In this document: piece by piece, positions 1 to 8,370 of the stretch | Layout: each line of letters begins with the position of its first letter | How positions within the stretch are numbered: the first letter of the stretch is position 1 | Origin: Methylopumilus sp036745495 | Lineage (GTDB): Bacteria > Pseudomonadota > Gammaproteobacteria > Burkholderiales > Methylophilaceae | Reading direction: 5' to 3' | Length of the DNA: 46,597 bases | NCBI GenBank assembly: GCA_036745495.1 | Contig: DAIOGA010000006.1 | Span: 1 to 46,597 of the forward strand | Notes under the pieces: model-generated | Databases searched by the model: none | What the model was told of the DNA's origin: nothing | Seen by the model: the letters and a program-made list of their open reading frames with translations, nothing else | Program-made: the position numbers and the translations under genes

Positions 1-61
1 GGGTCGAACCGCCGACATTCGCCTTGTAAGGGCGACGCTCTACCAACTGAGCTAAGCACCC
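1..61 (-). tRNA. tRNA-Val (anticodon TAC), 3' end cut by window edge
   Basis: Read on the minus strand, the sequence starts GGGTGCTTAGCTCAG, has a D loop with GGTAGAGC, a five-pair anticodon stem (TCGCC/GGCGA) around loop CTTACAA, and a T-loop GGTTCGA. The anticodon TAC reads valine GUA codons. The 3' half of the acceptor stem and CCA lie beyond base 1. It sits about 60 bases downstream of lon on the same strand. Confidence 0.95.
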
Positions 62-75
62 ATGCACACTCATTA

Positions 76-107
76 GTAAGGCGGCTATTTTACAACATAG
101 TCCTTAC
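76..107 (-). other. Imperfect hairpin between lon and tRNA-Val
   Basis: On the minus strand GTAAGG pairs with CCTTAC, and inside it CTAT pairs with ATAG, around an eight-base loop. It lies just after the lon stop codon. No U-run follows, so it is either a weak terminator or a processing/stability hairpin protecting the lon mRNA end upstream of the tRNA. Confidence 0.35.
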
Positions 108-123
108 CAACGCTAGGTTTACG

Positions 124-2541
124 CTAATGTGTAATGGTTTTTGTAATATTACTGAGTTTTTTATGGGTTACAGGCATAGGTTTTTGGTCCTTTGTGGCTG
201 TACTTTTAGGCATTCTAGTTAAAGTAAGCTCCAAAACTTCATCAATCCAGCGAACAGGATGAATTTCTAGGGCATTTTTCACTTCATCTGAAATTTCAGT
301 CAAATCTTTTACGTTTTGCTCTGGAATAAGGACGGTTTTAATTCCACCTCTATGAGCTGCAAGTAGCTTCTCTTTAAGTCCACCAATCGGCAAAACTTCG
401 CCTCTTAACGTTATTTCCCCTGTCATAGCAACATCAGCTCTAACTGAAATGTTGGTTAAAGCAGATACAATTGCTGAAGTAATACCAATACCTGCGCTTG
501 GACCGTCTTTAGGGGTAGCGCCTTCGGGCAAGTGGATATGAATATCATTCTTTTCATAGAAATTCTCAGCTATGCCTAATTTTTTAGCTCGACTTCTCAC
601 AACGCTCATTGCAGCATGGATAGATTCTTGCATGACATCACCTAATTTACCTGTAATGATTGTTTTTCCTTTACCCGGTAAAACGACAGCTTCAATCGTC
701 AATAATTCACCACCTACTTGAGTCCAAGCAAGACCAGTGACTTGCCCTACTTGATTCTTTTTGGAAGCAAGGCCAATATCAAAAACCTTCACACCAAGAT
801 AAGATTCAAGGTTTTTACTATTCACAATTACTTTTTTAAGTGATTTTTTGCTAAGCAATTCTTTCACAGCTTTTCTGCAAATTTTGGCAATTTCTTGCTC
901 AAGCTTTCTCACGCCAGCTTCTCTTGAATAATATTGAATAATTTCTCTTACTACTTTAGAAGTAATACTTATCTCAGATTTTTTTAAACCATGCATCTTG
1001 AGCTGTTTAGGGAGTAAATAATGCATCGCTATATTAAGTTTTTCAGCCTCCGTGTAACCTGACAAGCGAATAATCTCCATACGGTCCAAGAGCGGCTCCG
1101 GAATATTCATAGAGTTAGCTGTTGCCACAAACATTACATCTGATAAATCATATTCAACTTCAACATAATGATCTGTAAAAGTGTGATTTTGCTCGGGGTC
1201 TAAAACCTCCAAAAGAGCTGAGGCTGGATCACCTCGATAGTCTTGTCCCATTTTATCCACTTCATCCAGCAAAAATAATGGATTAGTAACGCCTACTTTA
1301 CTCATACTTTGTAAAACTTTACCTGGCATAGAACCAATATAAGTTCTTCGATGACCACGAATTTCAGATTCATCTCGAACACCGCCTAAAGCCATACGAA
1401 TAAATTTACGGTTAACAGCTTTTGCAATACTCTGACCTAAAGATGTTTTACCAACGCCTGGAGGCCCAACCAAACATAAAATAGGTGCTTTTAGTTTATC
1501 AACTCTTTGTTGAACAGCTAAATATTCAATGATGCGCTCTTTGACTTTTTCAAGTCCATAATGGTCTTCATCTAAAATCTTTTCAGCAAGTGCCAACTCA
1601 CGACTAATTTTAGTTTTTTTCTGCCATGGCAAACCAATCAATGTATCAATATAATTTCTAACTACCGATGCTTCTGCGGACATCGGTGACATCATTTTTA
1701 ATTTCTTAAACTCAGAGGTAGCCTTATCTAGGGCTTCTTTTGACATGCCTGCCTCTTGAATGCGCTTTTCAAGCTCATCTAAATCAGCGCCTTCATCCTG
1801 CTCTCCCAATTCTTTCTGGATCGCTTTGACTTGCTCATTAAGATAATACTCTCTTTGGCTTTTTTCCATCTGACGCTTAACGCGACCACGAATTCTTTTT
1901 TCTACCTGAAGAATATCAATTTCAGATTCCATAATTTTTAAAAGATGATCCAAGCGATTTTTAATTTTTAATGTTTCTAAAATCGTTTGCTTTTCTTCTA
2001 ACTTCAATGTGAGATGCGCAGCAATCATATCTGCTAGTCTGCCTGGGTCTGTAATAGCAGCTAGAGAAGTTAAAATTTCAGGGGGAATTTTTTTATTTAA
2101 TTTAACGTATTGATCAAATTGTGAAAATACCGTTCTCATTAATGCCAAAGACTCTTTATCTTTAGGCTCGGGAATGTTAATTTCATCAAAACGAGCAACA
2201 AAACAAGCTTCTTGATCTATCACTTCTTTGATTTTTACACGGCTTAAACCTTCAACCAAAACTTTAACGGTGCCATCAGGTAATTTAAGCATCTGAAGAA
2301 TAGATGCTACGGTGCCATATTCGTAAAGGTCTTTTGCATCAGGCTCATCTTTACTTGCAGATTTTTGGGCTACCAAAATTATTTTCTTATCTTTGTCAGA
2401 TGCAATTTCCAGTGCTTTTACGGATTTTGTGCGGCCCACAAAAAGAGGAATCACAAGATGTGGGTAAACAACAACATCCCTTAAGGGTAATAAGGGCATG
2501 AAATCTTGTTGAGAGCCTGTAATTTTAATTTCTTGAGCCAT
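124..2541 (-). CDS. lon: ATP-dependent protease Lon
   Basis: Cytosolic hexameric AAA+ serine protease that degrades misfolded and regulatory proteins. The 805 residues match the usual length of bacterial LonA. The order is the N-terminal substrate-binding domain (about 1-210), a helical linker, the AAA+ module with Walker A GPPGVGKT at 359-366, and the C-terminal protease domain. The catalytic serine is S682 in PKDGPSAG and the dyad lysine is K725 in GGLKEKLL; both are intact. It follows clpX on the same strand after an 83-base spacer that carries a good sigma-32-like promoter, so it probably has its own heat-inducible transcript. The C-terminal tail after about 780 is lysine- and threonine-rich and looks variable. 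Confidence 0.98.
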   Translation of the reverse strand: MAQEIKITGSQQDFMPLLPLRDVVVYPHLVIPLFVGRTKSVKALEIASDKDKKIILVAQKSASKDEPDAKDLYEYGTVASILQMLKLPDGTVKVLVEGLSRVKIKEVIDQEACFVARFDEINIPEPKDKESLALMRTVFSQFDQYVKLNKKIPPEILTSLAAITDPGRLADMIAAHLTLKLEEKQTILETLKIKNRLDHLLKIMESEIDILQVEKRIRGRVKRQMEKSQREYYLNEQVKAIQKELGEQDEGADLDELEKRIQEAGMSKEALDKATSEFKKLKMMSPMSAEASVVRNYIDTLIGLPWQKKTKISRELALAEKILDEDHYGLEKVKERIIEYLAVQQRVDKLKAPILCLVGPPGVGKTSLGQSIAKAVNRKFIRMALGGVRDESEIRGHRRTYIGSMPGKVLQSMSKVGVTNPLFLLDEVDKMGQDYRGDPASALLEVLDPEQNHTFTDHYVEVEYDLSDVMFVATANSMNIPEPLLDRMEIIRLSGYTEAEKLNIAMHYLLPKQLKMHGLKKSEISITSKVVREIIQYYSREAGVRKLEQEIAKICRKAVKELLSKKSLKKVIVNSKNLESYLGVKVFDIGLASKKNQVGQVTGLAWTQVGGELLTIEAVVLPGKGKTIITGKLGDVMQESIHAAMSVVRSRAKKLGIAENFYEKNDIHIHLPEGATPKDGPSAGIGITSAIVSALTNISVRADVAMTGEITLRGEVLPIGGLKEKLLAAHRGGIKTVLIPEQNVKDLTEISDEVKNALEIHPVRWIDEVLELTLTRMPKSTATKDQKPMPVTHKKLSNITKTITH

Positions 2542-2573
2542 AGGATGCTTTCATAAGCGTTAATTAAACTAGA

Positions 2574-2601
2574 ACATTGGGTCAGTTTATAATATTTCAA
2601 G
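2574..2601 (-). promoter_or_regulatory. Sigma-32-type heat-shock promoter of lon
   Basis: On the minus strand there is CTTGAAA (2601-2595), a 13-base spacer, then CCCAATGT (2581-2574). The known sigma-32 consensus is CTTGAAA, then 11-16 bases, then CCCCATNT, so the -35 is perfect and the -10 has one mismatch. Transcription would begin near 2567, about 25 bases before the lon ATG at 2541. This placement fits the family, since lon is a classic heat-shock gene. No start site has been measured. Confidence 0.75.
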
Positions 2602-2624
2602 GTCTTGCTGACCAACAGCGAAGC

Positions 2625-3647
2625 TTATTTTTTTCCTGAAACCTGTTTCTTTTCTGATAATAAAAGTATAGGTTTATTTGATTGTTCGATCACACCATCA
2701 TCAATCACAACTTTTTCAAGGTTCTTAATAGATGGCAATTCGTACATGGTGTCTAATAACACATGCTCCATGATTGAACGTAGGCCTCGTGCACCAGTCT
2801 TTCTTTCGAGTGCTTTTTTGGCAATTAGTCTTAATGCTGAAGATCTAAATTCGAGCATTACATGTTCCATAGCAAAAAGTTTAATGTATTGTTTAGTTAA
2901 AGCATTTTTAGGTTCAGTAAGTATCTGAACTAAAGCATCTTCACTTAAAGATTCAAGCGTTGCAACAACAGGCAGTCTTCCTATAAATTCAGGAATTAAA
3001 CCAAATTTAATCAAATCTTCTGGCTCAACATCTTTAATGACATCACCAATCACTTTAGCATCTGCCTTGCTATTTACTTGAGCGCCAAAACCAATTCCGC
3101 CTTTTTCAGATCTTTGTTTAATAATTTTTTCTAAGCCATCAAAAGCTCCACCACAAATAAATAAAATATTTGTTGTGTCTAATTGAACAAATTCTTGATT
3201 TGGGTGTTTACGACCGCCTTGAGGGGGGACTGAAGCTACAGTGCCTTCGATTAATTTTAAAAGTGCTTGCTGAACACCCTCACCTGATACGTCTCTTGTT
3301 ATAGAAGGATTTTCAGACTTTCTTGAAATCTTATCGACTTCATCAATGTATACAATACCTCTTTGGGCTTTTTCAATATCGTAATCACATTTTTGCAATA
3401 ATTTTTGCATAATGTTTTCAACATCTTCACCTACATAACCTGCTTCAGTAAGTGTTGTAGCNNNNNNNNNNNNNNNNNNNNNNNNNNNNNNNNNNNNNNN
3501 NNNNNNNNNNNNNNNNNNNNNNNNNNNNNNNNNNNNNNNNNNNNNNNNNNNNNNNNNNNNNCCTGCAATTAGTTTTTTAACTTCGTGCTGACTTTTTCCA
3601 CAAAACGAGCAGTAAAGTAATTTTTCGTTATCGCTTTTAGTTGCCAT
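2625..3647 (-). CDS. clpX: ATP-dependent Clp protease ATP-binding subunit ClpX (interrupted by assembly gap)
   Basis: AAA+ unfoldase that feeds substrates to ClpP. Residues before the gap carry the first zinc-finger CxxC (C13, C16) of the ClpX-specific N-terminal domain. After the gap come the pore loop GYVG, Walker B GIVYIDEVDKIS, the ClpP-binding IGF loop (GGIGFG) and the sensor-2 region GARGLRS. The 100 Ns replace the second CxxC, the linker and Walker A. By alignment from memory with E. coli ClpX (424 residues) about 114 residues are missing, so the true gap is nearer 340 bases than 100. It lies 12 bases downstream of clpP in the tig-clpP-clpX operon. The gene is very likely intact in the organism. 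Confidence 0.95.
   Translation of the reverse strand: MATKSDNEKLLYCSFCGKSQHEVKKLIAXXXXXXXXXXXXXXXXXXXXXXXXXXXXXXXXXXATTLTEAGYVGEDVENIMQKLLQKCDYDIEKAQRGIVYIDEVDKISRKSENPSITRDVSGEGVQQALLKLIEGTVASVPPQGGRKHPNQEFVQLDTTNILFICGGAFDGLEKIIKQRSEKGGIGFGAQVNSKADAKVIGDVIKDVEPEDLIKFGLIPEFIGRLPVVATLESLSEDALVQILTEPKNALTKQYIKLFAMEHVMLEFRSSALRLIAKKALERKTGARGLRSIMEHVLLDTMYELPSIKNLEKVVIDDGVIEQSNKPILLLSEKKQVSGKK
3462..3561. other. Assembly gap (100 N) inside clpX
   Basis: There are exactly 100 undefined bases, the conventional placeholder for a gap of unknown size. The flanking clpX coding sequence implies that roughly 340 bases are absent. Frame is preserved across the Ns only by chance. Confidence 0.97.
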
Positions 3648-3659
3648 AGATAGATAGCA

Positions 3660-4277
3660 TTAAATGACTTGTGATCTCTTTGATATAACTTGGTCAACCA
3701 TGCCATATTCAACAGATTGTTCAGCACTTAAGAAGTTATCCCTATCTGTGTCGGCGGCAATTTTTTTAAGTGTTTGGCCGGTATGACTTGCTAAAATTTG
3801 ATTTAATTTTTCTTTTAAAAACAAAATTTCTTTTGCATGAATTTCTATATCAGATGCCTGCCCTTGAAATCCACCTAAAGGCTGATGAATCATTACTCGA
3901 GAATTAGGCAAACAGAAACGCTTTCCTTTTTCTCCGGCTGCTAGCAATAAAGCGCCCATACTAGCTGCTTGCCCAATACATAAAGTGCTTACGTCAGGTT
4001 TAATAAATTGCATGGTGTCATAGATAGCCATGCCTGCAGTTACAGATCCGCCTGGTGAATTGATATATAAAGAAATATCTTTATCAGGATTGTCTGCTTC
4101 TAGAAAAAGTAACTGGGCAACAATAACATTTGCCGTCATATCGTCTACAGGGCCTACTAAGAAAATCACACGTTCTCTTAGTAGTCGAGAATATATATCG
4201 TAAGCGCGCTCGCCTCGACCGCTTTGTTCTATAACCATTGGCACATAGCCCAAATTATTTGGAGTTGTATAAGCCAT
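3660..4277 (-). CDS. clpP: ATP-dependent Clp protease proteolytic subunit ClpP
   Basis: Serine peptidase that forms the double-heptamer chamber used by ClpX. All 205 residues are present, the normal length. The catalytic triad is S106 in GQAASMGA, H131 in RVMIHQP and D180 in DTDRDNF, with spacings of 25 and 49 that match E. coli ClpP. The first dozen residues are a short propeptide-like stretch. The start lies 2 bases after the tig stop codon, so translation is probably coupled, and clpX follows 12 bases later. Confidence 0.98.
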   Translation of the reverse strand: MAYTTPNNLGYVPMVIEQSGRGERAYDIYSRLLRERVIFLVGPVDDMTANVIVAQLLFLEADNPDKDISLYINSPGGSVTAGMAIYDTMQFIKPDVSTLCIGQAASMGALLLAAGEKGKRFCLPNSRVMIHQPLGGFQGQASDIEIHAKEILFLKEKLNQILASHTGQTLKKIAADTDRDNFLSAEQSVEYGMVDQVISKRSQVI

Positions 4278-4279
4278 AA

Positions 4280-5593
4280 TTAAGCTTTAGCTGGTCCCGA
4301 CATGAGTTCATCGAATGTTGTTTTTTTGTTTTGAACCTTACATTGCTTCATAAACCACTCAACTACATTGGTTTCAGTTGCAAGCGCAGTCGGCTCCTCA
4401 AGTCTAGATGGCTCAGCATAAAACCACTTTACTGCCTCATCCGTATCGTCAAAATTAAGTGCAAATTCATTCACCATGGCTTTAATTTGATCAGGTGAGG
4501 CACGCAAATTATTTTTATCTACAATCTCGGCCAATATTAATCTGAGTTTGCACGTTTTTTTTGCTTGCTCTTCAAACATTGAAGGTTCTAATTTGAATTG
4601 TTTTAAATCAGCTCCGCGTTGTTTTAAATTTGCGTAAGTTGATTGAGCCATGCGGTTGATTTCAACATTAATCAGCGCCTTGGGTAAGTCTGCTTTGCAG
4701 CTATCTATTAATTGAGTAAATACCTGTTCCTTTAATTTTATTTTTACTCTCTTATCTAATTCTTGCTCTAAGCTTTGTTTAATTTCTTCGCGCATCTTGT
4801 CAACATTGCCGTCTGCAACACCAAGAGATTGTGCAAATTGAGCATTAACTTCTGGAAGTTTAGGTTTTGCAATTAAAATAAAATTCACATTGTATTGAAC
4901 TTTTTTTCCTGCCAACTCTTTAGGGTTGTGTGTTTCTGGATAGTTAACTTCGAATGTTTTAGACTCGCCTGCTTTACCCCCAACAAGATGATCATCAAAA
5001 ATCGCAAAGCGAGAATCGTCGCCTAGAATAATTTGAATAGGCTTATCACCGGTTGTTTCAACCTGTTTATCATTAATGAATGAAGTTAAGGTTAAAGTGA
5101 GTCGATCGCCTTTGGCGGCCCCATCATTAGACTCAATAAATTGTGCTCTTTGTTTAAGTAAAACATCAATTGTTTTATTAACGTCTTTATCAGTAATTTG
5201 AGCTTCAGGTTTTTCAATAGAAGCAGCTTTAAAATCAGCTAAAGTGACTTCAGGAAACACTTCAAATGTCGCAGTATATTCAAAATCTTCGTGAACTTGA
5301 TTAAGTGGCTTATGCTGAATATTCGGCATACCAGCAACTCGTAATTTATTTTCCTGTATAGCTTGGCCAAAAGAAGTTTCAATTGCCTCAGCAAAGACCT
5401 CTTCTTTTACTTGGGGCCCATACTGTTGCTCGATCATTCTTAAGGGCGCTTTACCGGGTCTAAAACCAGGAACTTTTGCTGTTCGAGTTAAGCGTTGAAA
5501 GCGACTCGACATCTCTTTTTGAAGAGGTTCGACTGGCACTTTGACTGTGATACGTCTTTCTAAATTACTTAATGTTTCCACTGCTGTAGCCAT
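4280..5593 (-). CDS. tig: Trigger factor, ribosome-associated chaperone and prolyl isomerase
   Basis: Binds ribosomal protein L23 at the exit tunnel and shields nascent chains. The 437 residues match the family. The N-terminal ribosome-binding signature GFRPGKAP is at 43-50, the FKBP-like isomerase domain spans about 150-245, and the rest is the helical C-terminal chaperone domain. A ribosome site (AGGGAA) precedes the ATG. It heads the tig-clpP-clpX operon and begins only 28 bases after the CCA end of tRNA-Leu, which suggests a shared precursor transcript. Confidence 0.97.
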   Translation of the reverse strand: MATAVETLSNLERRITVKVPVEPLQKEMSSRFQRLTRTAKVPGFRPGKAPLRMIEQQYGPQVKEEVFAEAIETSFGQAIQENKLRVAGMPNIQHKPLNQVHEDFEYTATFEVFPEVTLADFKAASIEKPEAQITDKDVNKTIDVLLKQRAQFIESNDGAAKGDRLTLTLTSFINDKQVETTGDKPIQIILGDDSRFAIFDDHLVGGKAGESKTFEVNYPETHNPKELAGKKVQYNVNFILIAKPKLPEVNAQFAQSLGVADGNVDKMREEIKQSLEQELDKRVKIKLKEQVFTQLIDSCKADLPKALINVEINRMAQSTYANLKQRGADLKQFKLEPSMFEEQAKKTCKLRLILAEIVDKNNLRASPDQIKAMVNEFALNFDDTDEAVKWFYAEPSRLEEPTALATETNVVEWFMKQCKVQNKKTTFDELMSGPAKA

Positions 5594-5621
5594 ACTTAAA
5601 ATTCCCTAAAATTTAGATCGA

Positions 5622-5706
5622 TGGTGCGAAAGGAGAGACTCGAACTCTCACGCCTTGCGGCGCTGGAACCTAAATCCAGTGCGTCTACCAATTCCGCCAC
5701 TCTCGC
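5622..5706 (-). tRNA. tRNA-Leu (anticodon TAG), CCA encoded
   Basis: On the minus strand the acceptor GCGAGAG pairs with CTTTCGC, with one G-U pair. The anticodon stem CTGGA/TCCAG holds loop TTTAGGT with anticodon TAG, a long class II variable arm follows, and the T-loop is GTTCGAG. CCA is encoded. It is 85 bases long and lies directly upstream of tig on the same strand. Confidence 0.97.
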
Positions 5707-5870
5707 GATGATTAAAAAAGTTATATATAACAAAAATTTAGCTCTATTTTATAACAAGTTAGTCTTTATCGAAAAGGAATAATTCAATGAATCAATGAAA
5801 TAGAGCGATATTTTGATTTAAGATGTCGTAACTTCTTTGAAATTGTTTAAACCCAACCTTAAGATATAAA

Positions 5871-7304
5871 TTGAAAACCCAAGCATCTAAATTACGCTTT
5901 TTCAAATCTTCGCTTCTGGCTAGTTTTGTAGTGCTTTTTCTCACAAATTGCAGCTTTATTAGCTACGAACAGCAGCCTTTGGTAAATGAAAAAATTGTAG
6001 AAAAGATTATCGCAAAAGATCCAGAAAATCCCTCATTTAAGGCTTTTCTTCACGATCAAGGCTTCAAAGATGATCAACTACCCATCAAAGAATGGGGACT
6101 AAATGAACTCATGCTTTGCGCGCTCTTTTTTAATACAAAAATTGAAATTGCTAAAAAAGAATGGAGCATTGCCAAAGATCAAGAATCAATCGCAGCCATT
6201 AAGCCGCCCTCTTCTATTGGGCTCGATACTGGACGAGAAGGTAATAATCAAGATAAATCTAAAAAAGCACTTGGTATTAATTTCAGCACTCTTTTTGAAA
6301 CGGCTAATAAGGCGAAAATTCGGGAAGAAAAGGCTATCAATCAAACGCTAATTAAGAGACTTGAGTTAAGAAAATTAGCATGGGATATTAAAACTGAACT
6401 CACGACCACATATTTAGATTATCAACAAAGCCTTTTGAATATTCAATCAATTAGAAATGAAGTCAAAATGCAAAATGATATTGTTAATATGTTAAAAAAG
6501 AGAAAAGTGGCAGGTATTGCTTCTTCATCTGAATTAGATCTTAGCCAGCTCGAACTCAATAAAAATATTCAGAAATTAAATGATGAACAAATACGCATTG
6601 TCGAACTTCGGGCTAAGTTAGGAAAAATCACAGGTCTAACACCTGAAAAATTCAATTTATTAACATTAGCCCCTCTTAACACAGATACTTTTATAGACGA
6701 ATTTGATCTCATTTTAAATAACGAATCCAGTAAGAATAAACTTAATAATTTAGGTATCTATAATCGAATAGATTTAAGGATAGCTCTTGCACAATACGCT
6801 CTTGCCGAATCTAAACTTAAACTTCAAATTGCTGAGCAATATCCAGATATTACATTCTCACCAGCATATTTATACGATTATGGAGCAAGTAAATGGATCT
6901 TAGGTTTATCAACATTAATCCCATCAGCTAACAAAAATAAAACACTCATTAATGAAGCTAAGAAAATAAGTGATATAGAAGTGTTGTCTATCGAAAAATT
7001 ACAAACTTCTATACTTAATGACATTCAAAAACTATCCGACAACTATCAAACCAACCGCGCCACAGTTAAAAAAGGTATAGAAGACAACCAGTCCATTTTA
7101 GCCATTGAATCCGGACTAGATAAAAAATTTAATAATGGAGAAATTGATCGCTTAGAGTTTACAAAAGAAAAATTAAAAAATATGCAATTTAAGCGAAAAC
7201 TTTATGAAAATAAAGTAGCATTAGTCCAAAGTGGATTTGATTTTGAAAGTATTTTGCAATACCCAATTATTAAGCAAACTCAGATAGTAACGAATGAAAA
7301 ATAA
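5871..7304 (+). CDS. TolC/CusC-like outer-membrane efflux lipoprotein
   Basis: Probable outer-membrane channel of a tripartite RND pump. A basic N-terminus (KLRFFK) and a hydrophobic segment lead to LTNC at about residue 27, a usable though atypical lipobox with asparagine at -1; serine at +2 would send it to the outer membrane. The rest is rich in long amphipathic helices, with the repeated two-half pattern of the outer membrane efflux protein (OEP) family, and 477 residues is normal. The start is TTG at 5871 with no strong ribosome site; it was chosen because it gives the intact lipoprotein signal. It overlaps the adaptor gene by 11 bases. The substrate is unknown. Confidence 0.8.
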   Translation: MKTQASKLRFFKSSLLASFVVLFLTNCSFISYEQQPLVNEKIVEKIIAKDPENPSFKAFLHDQGFKDDQLPIKEWGLNELMLCALFFNTKIEIAKKEWSIAKDQESIAAIKPPSSIGLDTGREGNNQDKSKKALGINFSTLFETANKAKIREEKAINQTLIKRLELRKLAWDIKTELTTTYLDYQQSLLNIQSIRNEVKMQNDIVNMLKKRKVAGIASSSELDLSQLELNKNIQKLNDEQIRIVELRAKLGKITGLTPEKFNLLTLAPLNTDTFIDEFDLILNNESSKNKLNNLGIYNRIDLRIALAQYALAESKLKLQIAEQYPDITFSPAYLYDYGASKWILGLSTLIPSANKNKTLINEAKKISDIEVLSIEKLQTSILNDIQKLSDNYQTNRATVKKGIEDNQSILAIESGLDKKFNNGEIDRLEFTKEKLKNMQFKRKLYENKVALVQSGFDFESILQYPIIKQTQIVTNEK

Positions 7305-8364
7305 ACTCACATTATTTGTCATTATTCAAGCGATCCTTATTGTTATTCTTATCTGGCTTCTAACCTATCTGGGGCGAGACGAATTTAATAATGCAAATGA
7401 TCAAAACGAGACAAAGAAATCAAATGCATATATTAAAAAAGAAAACGGTATTGATGAAGTTATTATTTCTAAAGCCGTTCAAATAAATAGCGGCATCAAG
7501 ACAGATAAGATTAAACCTGCAACTCACGCCAGAACAATAACAAGTTACGGCAATGTATTAAATCTAGATATGCTTATTGAACAAAAAAATAAGCTTAATG
7601 ATATAAAAAGTCAAATTAGTATTCTAAAAAATGAGCTGGCGAGAGACAAAAAAAATTACGAGCGATTCAAATATCTTAATGAAGATAATAAAAATATTTC
7701 TGATAAAACGCTTCAAGAAAGTTTGGTAGCAGTTCAAGCAACTCAAGCTAATCTTTCAAAAAGCGAAGCCCTTGTGGATGGTCTCGAGCAAAATATTAGA
7801 TCCCAATGGGGAGAAAAAATACTTCTAATGATTCAATCAAAACACCATAACGATATTTTAGATTTCTTATTACACGACAAAGCAAGGCTCGTTAGAATTA
7901 CACTTTCAAATAACTTTACTAATGACGCCCCTAAAGATATCAACCTATCTTTAATGGATAGTCCAAATGATCAATTACTAGCTAAATATTTTTCAGAAGC
8001 ACCTCAGTTGGATAAAAATCTTCAAGGCAAAACATATTTTTATGTCGCGTTTAACAATAAATTAAGATTTGACTCAAGGCTAATTGTGTCTGCATCGCAA
8101 TCAATAAATACTAACGAATCAACCAAATATTTATTTATACCTAAAGAGTCTATTGTTTGGAATGCCGGCAAAGCATGGATTTACATAAAAATTGCTGAAG
8201 ATAAATTTATTAGAAAAGCGATTGATACAAACAATGAAGATAATGACGGCTGGATGATTAAAGAAGATCAAATCAAAGAAAATGATGAAATTGTCTTAAG
8301 CGGATCACAGCTTATGCTTTCAGAAGAGTTTAAATATCAAATTAAAAACGAGAATGACGACTAA
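7294..8364 (+). CDS. RND efflux periplasmic adaptor (membrane fusion protein)
   Basis: Bridges the inner-membrane pump and the outer-membrane channel. It has an N-terminal membrane anchor (about 5-25), a short coiled-coil hairpin near 90-150 and beta-rich lipoyl/barrel segments. The C-terminal part from about 255 (VSASQSINTNES... LFIPKESIVW) resembles the CzcB/CusB-type membrane-proximal domain. At 356 residues it is slightly short. I see no histidine- or methionine-rich metal-binding N-terminus of the kind found in CzcB or CusB. It overlaps the upstream channel gene and is followed 6 bases later by the pump, so the three form one operon. Confidence 0.8.
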   Translation: MKNKLTLFVIIQAILIVILIWLLTYLGRDEFNNANDQNETKKSNAYIKKENGIDEVIISKAVQINSGIKTDKIKPATHARTITSYGNVLNLDMLIEQKNKLNDIKSQISILKNELARDKKNYERFKYLNEDNKNISDKTLQESLVAVQATQANLSKSEALVDGLEQNIRSQWGEKILLMIQSKHHNDILDFLLHDKARLVRITLSNNFTNDAPKDINLSLMDSPNDQLLAKYFSEAPQLDKNLQGKTYFYVAFNNKLRFDSRLIVSASQSINTNESTKYLFIPKESIVWNAGKAWIYIKIAEDKFIRKAIDTNNEDNDGWMIKEDQIKENDEIVLSGSQLMLSEEFKYQIKNENDD

Positions 8365-8370
8365 ATCATT

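Noticed and set aside
2605..2928. Plus-strand open frame opposite the clpX 3' end
   Set aside because: It lies wholly inside the clpX coding sequence on the other strand and reads as low-complexity shadow protein.
5712..5735. Palindrome GTTATATATAAC beyond tRNA-Leu as an operator
   Set aside because: It is a short AT-only palindrome in AT-rich DNA, easily due to chance, and no promoter spacing fits.
5622..5870. tRNA-Leu as an integration site for the RND operon
   Set aside because: The operon lies on the 5' side of the tRNA, not the usual 3' attachment side, and I see no integrase and no repeated tRNA end near 11493.
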